Source: Entomortierella parvispora (lineage: Eukaryota > Mortierellomycota > Mortierellomycetes > Mortierellales > Mortierellaceae). From it: a stretch of 64,000 nucleotides of DNA. Each line of letters starts with the position of its first letter. Position 1 is the stretch's first letter. Made by a program: the position numbers and the translations under genes. The stretch is from contig OY752147.1 in NCBI GenBank assembly GCA_963573315.1, positions 2,046,001 through 2,110,000 on the forward strand, given 5' to 3'. Below the pieces are notes generated by a model. That model made no database searches, was not told where the DNA came from, and saw only the letters and a program-made list of their open reading frames with translations. Below are positions 11,262-22,524 of the stretch, one piece after another.

Positions 11262-12632
11262 CTTGCGAGGTGACACTCCTGGTGGGCACAATCGTATAAT
11301 ACCCTAGTGCAAACTAAAAGTTGGACCTGCTGCATTGATCCCTGGTAAAAAAGAGCCGTTGGTCGACGTATGCGGGTGTCTGGGGTGCTATTGCTCTCAA
11401 CAAAAAGCAACCTCTCTCAAGTCTCAACCCTCCCGAGTCCACGCACGTTGATACATCTGTTTGTCCACGCTTGCTCGAGTTGCTTCCCTGATTTCTGGCT
11501 CCCAAACGGATCTTTTAAGCATGCAAATCGGCCAATAGGGTGCTGTTCGGTGAGCCCCTGTGCGATGGGCGGACCCGAAATCCCTCGGTATGGTACAGAA
11601 CTGCACATACTGTGTTCTATGGTGTACGCCGGCAAAAGCAAAAGGTTCACACGCCAATGGTACTTATCCTGAAATAAGGAGCAACGAGGGTCGGAGTCGA
11701 GACCATTCGTGAGAAAGATGGCTCTCCGAGGGAAAGATCTTGTTGGTAAGCAGCGTATTCCTGCTGCGATGATGCTGCAGCTTGCTCTTCGCCTCTCAAG
11801 CAGCAATGCCAGCAGAATGACTCCAGATCCATCAAACCCAGGTAACGGCCTGGCTTGTGTGAAAATGGATGGCCAATCAGCTCTGCTAGAGCTGACGCGT
11901 GAGATTGAACTGCATGTCCACAGGGCAGGGTGTCGTCACCGCTTCACCTAATCGGAGCATTGCTCTGAAATGAAGGCCGCAGTGCATCTATCCCCAATGT
12001 CGTTGAGTCTGCAGGGGAAACCACGATCGGACCAGGGTCAGACCATTCGATGTTGACACGTTCTCATAGGCTTGTCCTTCCTTGGATCATATTCCTGCAT
12101 TCAATTATAGGTACTTTCGGAAGCATCCTCATCCTATCAACTTTGTGTGCATCAGCGACATATTGTTCTCTCTAGCTATAATGAAGTGGATGTCTACAGA
12201 TCGCCCGCTGAGCAGAGGTCAATTGCTTCTCCAAATACGTGTGCTTTTCAATTGCGCCAGTCATTGATTTGCACAACCACGCAAATTGGTCTACACCCGC
12301 AGCGATTTGTAACGTAGAGGGGCATGCGATTATTTATTTTCCTTGAAAGCAACCATGTTGGTGGAAAGAAGGAGGAGGAGAGGAGAAGAGAGGAGAGAAG
12401 AGGAGAGGGAGGGAGAGTCTATTTGTGACGATCCACAGGCGCTGCTACGGGCTTTTTCCCTTTTTCACCCCCTGTCTATTCAAAAAACCAGTGGTGGAAA
12501 TAAAGATTCGGACTTTGGCAGGAAATAGCGGTCCCCGCTCCAGTTTCCTTCGGGGGCGTCTCCTCTGTTTGTCTGCGCATTCAGTCTTTTTTTCATTTGC
12601 TCATTCGGACATCTTGCATCCATCACTGAACA
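11262..12632. other. 1.37-kb intergenic region, no gene seen
   Basis: It lies between two divergent genes. No open frame has coding character. A purine-rich tract (GGAGGAGGAGAGGAGAAG-like) occurs at about 12365-12418. The size exceeds most gaps in the window, so it may hold upstream regulatory sites for the nucleotidase gene, but I recognise none. Confidence 0.4.
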
Positions 12633-13173
12633 ATGTGCCACAGAGTAATCTGCCCCGACTGTGCAAAGTATACCTGGGAAGGTAACCAACAGTGTTGTTT
12701 GTTTGTTCCACCATGCAACGACCGTGTCACTCACGACTCTTTTTGTTTTTTCTGCTGTAGGTTGTGGTCTACATATCGCTCAAGCTCTTCGAGGTCTCTC
12801 TCTCGAGCAAATATGCTCTTGCGACGACGATGTGGACAGCGAGCGTCCTCTATCAATCTCGGCCAAGAAGAGCGCTGTGTTCGTACCTGCTTCATTCTCA
12901 AGTACAGCAACTGTTGTGGACAAATGGACGTGCAACAAGGACAAAGACCCCTCTGCAGCCTGCCAAGAGCCGCCGTCACCTGTAGAGTACAAGCTTTCCA
13001 AGATTTCAAGCACCAAGGCAGCCGAGTCTGCCTTCCGACGGGAACAACAAGCGGAGGCGCTGGAGGAGTTGCGTAGGGCCAAGAGAGAGAAGGAGCAGGC
13101 GCTCAAGGATTCCAACCGGAGTGCGCTTGAGAAATTGATGCAGGGTCTGGCCCAGGCAACGGGGGCGGCGTGA
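12633..13173 (+). CDS. Small fungal protein with N-terminal Cys motif (CxxC...GCG type)
   Basis: Exons are 12633-12681 and 12761-13173, giving 153 residues. The N-terminus reads MCHRVICPDCAKYTWEGCGL, continues HIAQALRGLS and reaches a CSCDDD stretch. This is the layout of a widespread small fungal/plant family that begins MCxxVxCxxCxKxTWxGCGxH and then has a CxC. The spaced cysteines suggest zinc binding; the family's function is not known to me. Residues after about 60 are Ser-rich, then form a charged helix (EALEELRRAKREKEQALKD). The start is fixed by the motif and the GT-AG intron. The longer unspliced frame from 12661 is a shadow across the intron. Confidence 0.75.
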
Positions 13174-13723
13174 GTGTGAAGGTGTGGTAGAGTTGAAAAG
13201 CAAGCAGGGGATGGTCCATGTAATATACCTCTTTTTATTATACAGTTCAAAGCGAGACAATGCGAGACAACGCCAGAAGAGAAAGGCTGAGTTGCAAGCG
13301 TGGGAGAATGGAATCGAAGGATGCATGCACCTGTTCAGCCACAGTGGCCGTTGCCCAAAGAAAAGAGAAAAGAGAAGGGGCAAGGACGGACAAGGAGAAA
13401 CCGCAACTCAGCCACTCGAAGCAAAAAGCAACTGAGTAAGACCCTGTGCCGGGGGTTTGGTGCATGTACAGAAATGAAATTGGCATGACAAACATGCACA
13501 ACAAAAAACACCGCAAAAAGAGTGTCTTGCTTTGACCTGCTGTGCTTCTTCCGCTTTCATCCCAACTCTTCATTCCTCATTCTCCAGTCTGCACACATCC
13601 CATCACCGCTCCTTGATTCCCTCTTCCCTCCTCGCTTCTCCCTCTTCCCTCCTTCTCCAACAGTCGTAATCACTTTGGGACTCTGGTTTCTGCCATTCAA
13701 AAAACCTGCGCAGGAGTGACTGC
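13174..13723. other. Intergenic region before the Yvc1-like gene, no gene seen
   Basis: It holds the 3' end of the small Cys protein and the leader of the channel gene. A CT-rich tract at about 13550-13665 precedes the channel ATG on its sense strand. Nothing else is recognised. Confidence 0.4.
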
Positions 13724-16700
13724 ATGGGATCAATCAATTCACGAGAGGCTGCCGAGGATGCAGAGCAGTTCCATTCACCAGAGACACACCATGAGAGCCG
13801 ACCTCTTCTTGCCCGGTACTATCACGCCGACAGTGGGGCCTCTAGACCATTCCCAACCGCACCAGTGACCGCGTTGGTCAAGGAGGCTCGCTATTGTAGG
13901 TTCTTGTGTCCCTCGCGAGACAACGCTCACAACGCCACCAAAGACAACGGCCTGCATTGCGTGAAGCGAAATGAAAAAAAGGGCTGACAAGCGACCTTCT
14001 TCTGCCATTCCTTTTCTCTCTATCCACTGTACAAAACTCACTTCATCATAGCCATCATCAACGCCTTGGACACGTCGCTCACGCGTGATGAACTGGGCTC
14101 GCCTGAAATCTATCTGGCGCTCTTACTGCCCATTGTTCGGAAATACCGCGAGGAAAGGAAGGAAACTGCTGCTGTATATTGCTTTCTGCTCAACCGGTGG
14201 CAGTTTTTGAAGGATGCAGAAGGGGATCTTGCCAATGCGCGACTGAACGAGACCAGGTAATCAACCCCTGTCCCAGTCTCATCGAAACAAAAGGGTGCAA
14301 TCGAAATCCGAGCTAACGATCCTTTTTGTGCAACGGTCGCCTGTGCCGTCATTTCCACAGGGCCCATGCATGCGAGATTGTCGCCACAAAGTATGTGATT
14401 ATCCGACGAACAAGTTCTTGAATCTGCCTGCAGGTCGTGGTTTTACTAATCATCTTCTTGTTGTTAGAGTACTCAAAGCCTTCTCTTTGCGGCAGTTGAT
14501 TGATGTACTAACGTACGATTTCTCTCCCGTGAAACGTAAGGAGCAGTCGATATGAAAAAGATGATTACTCTTTTCAACACCAATATGACTGGAAACTCAC
14601 GGCCTAGTCTACATGCTCTATAGGGAAAGATGCTCGGTCTCGACTATATCTTCCTCACTTTGAAGGAGAGCCGTCTACAGAACCCATGAGCGCATTGGAG
14701 GTGGCAATCTCAGGAAGAGCAAAACATTTTATTTCAAATCCACTGGTTCAAGAGATCATAAGTAAGCGCCGTATCTCATTGCATCCTTTTGAGTTGTGAC
14801 GCTGAGCTGTACAAGTTCCTAATACATGATTACCATAGACCAGATTTGGTTGGGACAGATCGTGTTTTTTTCGAATGCAATCGACAACCCCGACTCTTGC
14901 TTACACGCGTCACAACAGGAAATTCGCACAGTCACCATCTACGACAACAGAGACATCAAGTTCCTACGACTGTCTAGACTACGTGTTCCACGATACAAAA
15001 CTACATTCCAGATGGTGTCCTTCACAGCATTCATTCTCGTCTATACCTTGGTCACGTTTGCGAAGGAGACCGAACTGACAACCATGGAAGTGGTAAGTCG
15101 ACGGGTGTATGAATGTTTAGACGATACCGGAACTATGGTCCCGCTCTAACGCTTTTGGGTTGGACATGAATAGATCATGGATTTGTTCGCATTGTCATTC
15201 ACCTTGGATGAGTTTCTGCAACTCAAAGACTCTGGACCCTCATTTTACTTTGAAACAGTATGGAATCTCTTTGATGTACCAATTTACCTCATTTTCCTCG
15301 GGTTTATGGGACTTCGGATCAGCACCTTTTTTACAGGATCGGCCGAAATGCACTACTTTGCATATGACTTTTTGGCATGCAACGCCATTCTTCTCTGGCC
15401 GAGGCTTTTTGCGGCGTTGGGTAAGGTTGAATACATAATGTCATCATGGAAGCGAGTATGTGGGAAAGCAAAGAGAAACTAACGTCATTGTGATTTTGTA
15501 GACCATTACCGATTCTTTGGAACCATGTTGATTGTATTACGCCAAATGCTATTGGACGCCATGTTGTTTCTTGCTCTTTCCTTCATTTTCTACGTCGGCT
15601 TCCTTCAGGCATTCTATGTAAGAATTTTATCCGCAAAGGCGACTTCAGGCTACATTGTTATCATAGTCGATGTTCCTAATGTTTTGCTTCGAATGACCTA
15701 GACCCTACATGACAACACAAAATCCTATGGCGAAATTGCCTGGCTGTTGCTACAAGTGTTCTTTGGATCAGCGTTTCTGGGATTTGAGCAAGCAGACGAG
15801 CTTTCCTTGCTATTTGGCGCTCCGTTGATGGTGTTGTTTGTGGCCATCTCGGTCCTCATGTTGTACACGTTGCTTATTTCTATTTTTTCACAGACATTCT
15901 CAGAAGTAAGTGGCGTGCCTTGTGGTCAAAGACTAGTGCGACTGAAGAATATTAATTCTTCATGCCCTGACCTAACGACGTGGATTTCTTATTTATAGGT
16001 GAGCGCAAATGCCAAAGAGGAATTCATGTTTTTGTTTTCGGTCAAGGTTATGGAAGAGGTGAAGTCGGACGCGCTCTACGAGTTTCAGCCGCCCTTCAAC
16101 ATCATGGCCGGAATCTTTGTATGGCCCTGTAGTTTATTCTACCCGCCAGAAGTCGTTGGACGATTGAGTCGTGTACTCTTGCGGTTCTTTTATTTCCCAG
16201 AGTTGATTTGCATTTGGCTGTTTGAGACCCTGGTGATGCAGAAGCAGAACCTATATCTTCCCGTCCGTCCTGGAGTCGTTGGGCACGAAGGTACCTACGG
16301 AGCGGCCCCGTCAATAAGAGATACAGCCAGCGCTGTGGTTGGAGGAGTCGCGAAACGAAGACAGGAGGCTTCTAATGAGCTTGTGGAGGCATCGCAGGTC
16401 GAGCCTACGCAAGAAGAAGGGGGGTCGTCTATAGAACCTGGTGATATGGTCCTGGATAATACATTACAGACGGTGACCTCTCAGCAGCTACATCATCTCA
16501 CAACCAATGGCCTCAACACAAACAACCAGTTGGAAAACGAAATCCTATCACCGTATTTCGAAAACATTCGTCGGTTCAGGGACGCAAGCAAGTCAAACTC
16601 GACAACATCGATGCAAAGTGGCAGTGAGCACGATCAAGACCAAACGCCATACACTCCTTACTCTTACCATCCGCCAATGCCAATTGGTATGGGTTTTGGT

Positions 16701-17060
16701 ATAGGGCGACAAGGAAGTTTATCAGGCTATGCACGCGTTCGTCAGGGGACAGAGGCGACCCTTGCCAATACCTATCAGAGCATGTGGCCACCTCATGGGA
16801 TGGCGGGTGATATGTCATCCTTTTTGGAGACTGGTTCTCACTTTCCCCAGTCATCGCAACAGCAACAGCATCAACAATGGTTCATGGATCAGGAGACACA
16901 ACAGAATCAACCGCAAACATTGCTCCAATCCAATGATGCACAGGAGCTTGCTCGATTGATGGAGGACCGTTTCTCGGAAATACGGATACGAATGGAAGAA
17001 ATGGAATCGAAGCTTGAACGATTGATCAACGCAATTATCGTCGCGAATGACAACAAATGA
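13724..17060 (+). CDS. YVC1: Yvc1/TRPY-type vacuolar cation channel
   Basis: Ten exons: 13724-13895, 14052-14256, 14361-14390, 14468-14535, 14624-14761, 14839-15092, 15174-15420, 15502-15617, 15702-15905 and 15999-17060. They close to 831 residues. The cytosolic N-terminal helical region (NRWQFLKDAEGDLANARLNE, then IDVLTYDFSPV) matches fungal TRPY channels, followed by NQIWLGQIVFFSNAIDNPD. Membrane segments include FTAFILVYTLVTFA, PIYLIFLGFMGLRI, ACNAILLWPRLFAAL and MLFLALSFIFYVGFLQAFY. A pore-like segment around LLLQVFFGSAFLGFEQ precedes the last helix, LMVLFVAISVLMLYTLLISI. Known family members release Ca2+ from the vacuole on stretch or Ca2+ signals. The last ~250 residues are Gln/Ser-rich and end in a short coiled coil. 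Confidence 0.85.
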
Positions 17061-17278
17061 TGGGAACTCCACCTGCCTCCACCAACTTTTTTTGTTTTTT
17101 GCTTGCTGAACAAGTCCCCGAAATCTGATGAAGGGCTACTCTAGACATGTTAACGTTTGGCTCATTGCATTTATCGTTGACAGCCCTTCACCTCCCCTCC
17201 AATAAACAAGAGAGTCAAAGGAATTGCTGGCAAGTTGGCAGGTTTGTCCAAGGTGAATGGATACTCGTGAGGTGTGCG

Positions 17279-17285
17279 TATAAAA
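17279..17285 (+). promoter_or_regulatory. TATA box of the secreted Gly/Tyr-rich protein gene
   Basis: TATAAAA lies 120 bp before the ATG at 17405. Together with a pyrimidine-rich leader (17320-17370) this suggests a strong, regulated promoter. Confidence 0.55.
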
Positions 17286-17404
17286 GAACTTGTAGATTGA
17301 TGATCCGTCGGTCATTTGTCCTGTACACCACCGTTCCTTTCCCGCCCTTCCCATTCACATTCACAACTCCAACACCAAAACAAGGAAACTCTTTCAATTT
17401 TACC

Positions 17405-17740
17405 ATGCGTTCTTTCATCGCCTTTGGTCTCTTGGTCAGCACTCTCTTCCTCGGCTCCATTGCTGCGGCCCCCTTGGCGACCGACTCGGATACTACCGAA
17501 GCGGTCAAGTACGGTCACTATGGAGGTGGGCGCTACGGAGGTGGACGGTATGGCGGTGGGTACTATGGTGGTGGACGATACGGAGGCGGCGGCCGATACC
17601 GTTACAAGCGCGAGGACGTCGATTCGAGCGAGGGCAACTCGCTCTACTATGACCCTTACTGGCGTGGCGGTGATCAATGGGGTGGATCTTACTACGGAGG
17701 CGACTACGAGGGATACGGTCATCATCATCGCCACTACTAA
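17405..17740 (+). CDS. Small secreted glycine/tyrosine-repeat protein
   Basis: A single exon gives 111 residues. A clear signal peptide (MRSFIAFGLLVSTLFLGSIA, then AAPLA) precedes a short acidic spacer. Four to five tandem YGGGR/YGGGY units follow at about residues 38-62, ending in a dibasic YRYKR that a Kex2-type protease could cut. The C-terminal part is again Tyr/Gly/Trp-rich and ends in HHHRHY. No cysteines are present. The function is unknown. Gly/Tyr-rich secreted peptides elsewhere serve as wall components, adhesives or antimicrobials, but none is demonstrated by this sequence. A TATA box upstream and AATAAA at 17854 bracket the gene. The ATG at 17405 was chosen because it starts the signal peptide. 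Confidence 0.8.
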   Translation: MRSFIAFGLLVSTLFLGSIAAAPLATDSDTTEAVKYGHYGGGRYGGGRYGGGYYGGGRYGGGGRYRYKREDVDSSEGNSLYYDPYWRGGDQWGGSYYGGDYEGYGHHHRHY

Positions 17741-17853
17741 GGGAGGTGCTTTTCCCCCTCCCCTTTTTTCCTCCCTGCGCCCCCGTTGGTTCATTGCCCC
17801 CCCCCCAAAAAAAACGCTTCAGTTGATTACCACACGCAGAAAATGTTGGCCTG

Positions 17854-17859
17854 AATAAA
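17854..17859 (+). terminator. Polyadenylation signal AATAAA of the Gly/Tyr-rich protein gene
   Basis: AATAAA lies 114 nt past the stop codon, just before the convergent end of the alpha/beta hydrolase gene. Confidence 0.45.
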
Positions 17860-17957
17860 ACCTCCCATTCATGGGGGCAGCAAAAAGGGAAAATGATCTC
17901 ATTAGGTGTATTATTGGGGGGTAGTCATGACAAACTTTTGGCAGGAAGAAAGGGGGT

Positions 17958-20156
17958 CTAGTTGTGATCGACAATGATCATCTCGACAGCAATATCATCA
18001 TCGTCACCCTCATCATCCGAGTCGTCCTGTCGCAACTCTTCCTTATCCCCTTCATGAACACCAAAAGGCGACGAGCGTCCAGGGGTCTCTGTCACGACCT
18101 GCTGCAATTCCAAACCCTGTTGACTCTGTTGTTGTTGTTGACGATAAGTCATGGTCGGTTGGGCAGCAATCACTCGGGTGGCATGAGCAATCGTGGGGGT
18201 AGGTGCTGTTGAAGCGTAAGCCAAATCCTTGATATGTTGTTGTTGTGGATCTACTTCCTCGTCTTCAAGAATCTCTGCCTTCTCGCCTCGAGCCATGAAC
18301 GGATTCTTGGTGGCCGCCTCCTCCCGAGCCTTCTGAGCAGCCAAAGCATTCAGTTTCTTGCGATGTTCAAACAACATCTTGTTCTCCTCCACCAACAGAT
18401 TGACCCATTCCATCAACCGTCTCTCTGCATCCTTGACAGCCGTCTTTCCAGCCAACTCTCTCAACAACGGGTACACATGAGGCATACCCTCCGCCATGTA
18501 ATGGTACGTGACTCTGCCTCCAGTGCTCTGATAATGGTCCACGAACCGGGCTGCATCGTCTCTCAACACCTCGGCGGCCGAGTAGATCATTGCCAATTCG
18601 GGGAACTTTGAATGATCCTGAACATAAAACGGAGACACATGAGGGTCCGAGAATTCTTTGGGTCCTGCGTATGATCGTGCAATCTTTTTGAACACCTGAG
18701 GAGGCAAGAAATCCGTCTTGCGGTTGTGCGCCATGGATGGGGACGAGTTCTCGTCCGCATCAAGACGGATCCAAGGAGAGATGCAGAGAAGAGCGCGTGG
18801 TGGGGGAAGACCTTGTTCACGAAGGATGTACGTCGCATTCAAAGTGATGTTGCCTCCTGTGCTGTCTCCACCTACAAAAATAAAAGAGCAGTAGAAGAGG
18901 GAAGGAAAGGTGTCGTTAGCACATGAACCGTTGGGCGTCAATAACAATAATTTGTGTGCCACACACAAAGCAAACAAACAAACAAAAAAATAACGTCGCG
19001 CACGCGCCGTTCATAAAACGGGTCCAGCGTCTATTTGCGTGTTATCGTACCAAAAATGATCTTGCGAGGATTCCACTTGATCTCCTCGACCAGGAAGCGA
19101 TAGGCAGACAGGAACTGGTCGCGTTGGTGAGGGAACTTCTTTTGAGGAGCGAGGTCTGAAAACAAAAGAGAGTAGATTCAGTTTTAGTGTGGGTTAATTC
19201 ATCAGTGAAGTGGGGCGGACGATGCGGGCGTGGAGGAAGAAGATGAAGGGGGGTCGGAGAAGGAAGGAGGGGAAGAAGAGGAGGAGACATCTGACATGTG
19301 CCCGGCTCACTTGCTACCCAGTTGTGTGCGTGAAAGATTCAAGTTGGGTGGAGGGGGGTTCTTGCACGCAGTGAGTGCTCTCAAGAAGTAAAACAAAAAA
19401 AAAGGAAGAGGGAACCTGCTGCAGCTGTGGGAGAATATGGATCGGATGAGCGAAAAAAGAGAGCTCGGATATTCCTTCTGTCTCCTGACAAGCAAAAGGT
19501 AGTCGAACTTGTCTCTTCTTGGTCCCCAATAGATACTGTTTGTCATCTTCGACGTTTGTGTGTACAGGGTGCTGCGAGTTTCCCGTGTTTGTGGGTAACG
19601 ATTGTGGACGTCCTGTAATCCTGGACCTTTTTCAGCTGAATCCCTTACCATAGTCCACAGACAAGATCCTCAGCTTCTTATTGTGCACAGTCTGGAAGTG
19701 TTCGACCCACGAGCAAAAGATGTTGTTGTACATCTCTGCATCGCCAAACACAAATCCACCTCCATGAGCGTACAACATGATCATGTCCACGCCTTTCAAC
19801 GACACCTTCCATGTTGGGTCTCCACCTCTGGTCTCGGCCGGGATTTTCTTTGTCTCCAGTGTTCCGACCCAGTAGGCTGTCCATCCTTCTCTCTTCACTA
19901 CCATGGATCGCTGTCCGGGAACCATGATTGTTCTCAAAGCCAAGGCAGGTTGATACCATTGATAGGGGAACATGGCGGCAGCCAGATAAACGATACGAAG
20001 GAAAAAGTGCGAGTGGAGAGGAACGTGATTCGGCCCACGGAGGCGGAGGTAGAGGGCGTAAATCATGGTGGGGATGATGAGGAGAATAAAGAGGATCAGA
20101 CCCACAAACGTGTGGAGGACCACTCGAATGTACTTGAAGACCTTTGGAACCGCCAT
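17958..20156 (-). CDS. Membrane-anchored alpha/beta hydrolase (esterase/deacetylase, HSL type)
   Basis: Exons are 20156-19649, 19155-19051 and 18871-17958, giving 508 residues. A long N-terminal membrane helix (VVLHTFVGLILFILLIIPTM) precedes the catalytic domain. The oxyanion motif HGGGF lies at about residue 130. The nucleophile elbow GGDSTGGN is rebuilt across the exon 2/3 junction. The likely catalytic His is in AEGMPHVYP, and the acid lies upstream in VLRDDAARF. This layout fits the hormone-sensitive-lipase-like family and resembles fungal ER steryl acetyl hydrolases (yeast Say1), but the substrate is not provable. After about residue 400 there is a Gln-rich linker and a very acidic end (DSDDEGDDDDIAVE) uncommon in the family. 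Intron 1 (about 490 nt) is unusually long. Confidence 0.8.
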
Positions 20157-20600
20157 GATCGAAACGACGTATAGTGAGGGAGGAAGGAAACAGGAGGGGA
20201 GGGAGGGAAGGAAGGAAGGAGGGGAGGAAGGGCGGGTGCGGCGAAGAGGAGTGAATCTCGACTCTTTGGTGCGTAAAGATGAAGTGGTGGTGGTGGCGAC
20301 CTAATGGGAACGTGGAAGAGATGGAAAGGAAGACAAAGAGAGAAAAGAAAGGGGAGAGCGGATGGGGCAACAAAAAAAAGCAAAGAGTCGGCCATCCAGT
20401 CATTTGCAACTGTCTTCCTTGCGCAAGACCAGCTAGAGCAATTGTGGGTGGTGCTTTTAGACGATATAGGATAGAGGGGGGAGAACCTTGTCCTAGCAGA
20501 GTTCAAACGAGGAAGGAAAGGAGACATGAGCCCGTCTTCGTTGAGATGCGAGAATCTTTTTAATGATTGTGTGCGAGACGAGAAAACCGAACAACAGGGG
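20157..20600. other. Intergenic region with CT-rich leader of the hydrolase gene
   Basis: On the minus (sense) strand a CU-rich tract with CCTTCCTTCC runs occupies about 20165-20235 directly before the hydrolase ATG. The remainder contains no recognised gene and carries the 3' end of the gene to its right. Confidence 0.4.
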
Positions 20601-22184
20601 TTAAAAATCCATGCTGTCGCTTGATCTTTGTCTTTGCCTGCCTGCATTTCCCTCATCCCCTCCATCAAGATCATCGCCCTCGTCATGGTTGCGCTCATCC
20701 CGGATGTGCTCGCCGCGATTATACTCGTTGCGGTTTTGCTCTACTCGGCTGTGCTCGTTCCTATCCGCTGTCGAAAGACCCAATGCCTGGCGATCAATCT
20801 TTGCAAAGGCCTTCTTCAAGCTCTCCAAGCTCACTTCCATTGGCACAATCGTACCATGGATTCGAATATTCATTTGTACAAACTCATCTTCTCCTCCTTC
20901 TTGTGTCTGATCCTGTGCTTGCTCTTGCTCCTGTTCTTGCTCCCAAGGCTCGGGTGATTCCCTCCTTGTGATCGCAGCCGCAAAGTTTCCTGACGGCTCC
21001 TCCTCCAGTGTGCTGTGGCCCCGGCTGCTATGACCACCACTGCCACCACTACCAAAGCCGTTTCCGCCACCATTGCCATAAAACCGATCTCTGTCACCCA
21101 TTTGGTTCCTTTGATCCAAGACCCGCAGCTGTCGGAACGTTTCAGTCTCTGGGATCCGTACCTCTTCTGGTTCAGGCATCCTGGAAGCTGACGCCATATG
21201 TCTTGCCAGTTCCACCCTCACGAGCGGGCCAGGCCAAGGAATGAAACCTTCCTCTGCAGCAAGGGCTTGGATTTCCATGGCTCGGTTGATGCGATCTAGG
21301 GTCGGTGATCGAGCCCCATAGACCAATGTAACACGACCCCCGAGTCCTCTTCCACCAAGATGACTATTGCTGTTACTGCTGCTGCCACCGAGACTGCTTC
21401 CAACAGTCGATTTCCGAATGCCGTTCGTCGCTGTTGCATGTCGACCCAAAATACTGCTGGCGCTGCTACCGAGACCAATGCCACTGCTGCCTTGACCTCC
21501 GCTGATGCCGCGAGAAAAGCTGCCGGGACCACTGCTGCCTAGAGCACCACTACCAGAACCAGCCGATAACCCTGAAGAACGCATGATATTACTAGCCCGA
21601 GAGGAGGCCAACATGGAGGGTTCAGGCGAGGGTTCAGCTTCCAACGCGCCGCCGCTGCCGACGTTGCTACCATCCGCGTTCCTGACATACAAATACAAAT
21701 GCAGGACGACCTCGTCGCCCTTGATATTATTCAACCGCCTGGCTTCCTTGCGCCAAGTACTCTCAAACTCTCTCAAGTAGTTCTCTTCTGTCAATTCGAC
21801 AAAGTTCTTTTGGTAGGTGTTGTGGGTTGGTTGCAAGTAAGGACCTCCGTCGGGTCTCAGGACCACATGAGGGAGTCGACTCAGATAGCTATCGATCCGC
21901 GCTAAGAGTACCCCAAAGGAATCCTGAACTCGGTTAAAGACCCAGGGGGCTGAAGGGGGGAGTTCTTTCAGGAGGCGCCAAGAGCCGCGTGGGGCACCCT
22001 TTCGATAATCGAGTACGATTTGGACCGTAGGGGGTATAGGGCATTGGTTGAAAGACAGAGAGGGGGGTAAGGCTTGGGCTTGCAGGGGGGCTTGTTCTCT
22101 GTTATCATTTGCAGGCGGCTCTTGAGGCTGTTGGTCCCATCCCTGGGCAGCACCTTGTGGCTGTGGTGGTGGCTGAGCCGACAT
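20601..22184 (-). CDS. Unrecognised intronless protein with low-complexity Gly/Ser centre
   Basis: A single exon gives 527 residues from the ATG at 22184 (MSAQPPP). That ATG was preferred to upstream in-frame residues because a Pro/Gln-rich leader starts there and a CT-rich tract precedes it. Residues ~50-170 look folded (VQIVLDYRKGAPRGSWRLLK, a helix with FESTWRKEARRLNN, then DEVVLHLYLYVRN). A Gly/Ser-rich stretch (~180-280) follows, then VTLVYGARSPTLDRINRAME and IPWPGPLVRVELARHM. A charged tail carries degenerate NEHSRVEQNRNEYNRGE-type repeats. No family is recognised. The absence of introns in an intron-rich neighbourhood is notable. Confidence 0.7.
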   Translation of the reverse strand: MSAQPPPQPQGAAQGWDQQPQEPPANDNREQAPLQAQALPPSLSFNQCPIPPTVQIVLDYRKGAPRGSWRLLKELPPSAPWVFNRVQDSFGVLLARIDSYLSRLPHVVLRPDGGPYLQPTHNTYQKNFVELTEENYLREFESTWRKEARRLNNIKGDEVVLHLYLYVRNADGSNVGSGGALEAEPSPEPSMLASSRASNIMRSSGLSAGSGSGALGSSGPGSFSRGISGGQGSSGIGLGSSASSILGRHATATNGIRKSTVGSSLGGSSSNSNSHLGGRGLGGRVTLVYGARSPTLDRINRAMEIQALAAEEGFIPWPGPLVRVELARHMASASRMPEPEEVRIPETETFRQLRVLDQRNQMGDRDRFYGNGGGNGFGSGGSGGHSSRGHSTLEEEPSGNFAAAITRRESPEPWEQEQEQEQAQDQTQEGGEDEFVQMNIRIHGTIVPMEVSLESLKKAFAKIDRQALGLSTADRNEHSRVEQNRNEYNRGEHIRDERNHDEGDDLDGGDEGNAGRQRQRSSDSMDF

Positions 22185-22524
22185 GGAGAAAGGTGCAAGG
22201 AGGATGTGTGTTGAAGGAGGAGGATGTATGTAGATGAGGCGAGTGTGAATGTTGAAAGAAGGGAAAGAAACAAAAGGAAAGAAAAAAAAATAGTCCCCAG
22301 GAGAAAAACTGGCACGGGACCGTGCTAAAAGTTTAATCACCTGATCTGATGCCTGATTAAGGGTTGCAGTGCTATTTCTGTCTCCGGCGGTCAATTTTGA
22401 CCTCGTGCAGATTCGTTTTGTGCGCCATGGCTCTGTCTTTGATCCGAGAAAGGCTAGAATAGATAAATTATTAATATTTATTTAATTTCATTTTCAAACA
22501 GTTCAATCATCAATGTATAAAATT
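22185..22524. other. Intergenic region between two tandem minus-strand genes
   Basis: It contains the CU-rich leader of the unknown gene (sense strand, about 22190-22300) and an AT-rich 3' end of the FLC-like gene. No gene is seen. Confidence 0.4.
22477..22482 (-). terminator. Polyadenylation signal AATAAA of the FLC-like gene
   Basis: TTTATT on the plus strand reads AATAAA on the coding strand, 43 nt past the stop at 22525, inside an AT-rich patch. Confidence 0.45.
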
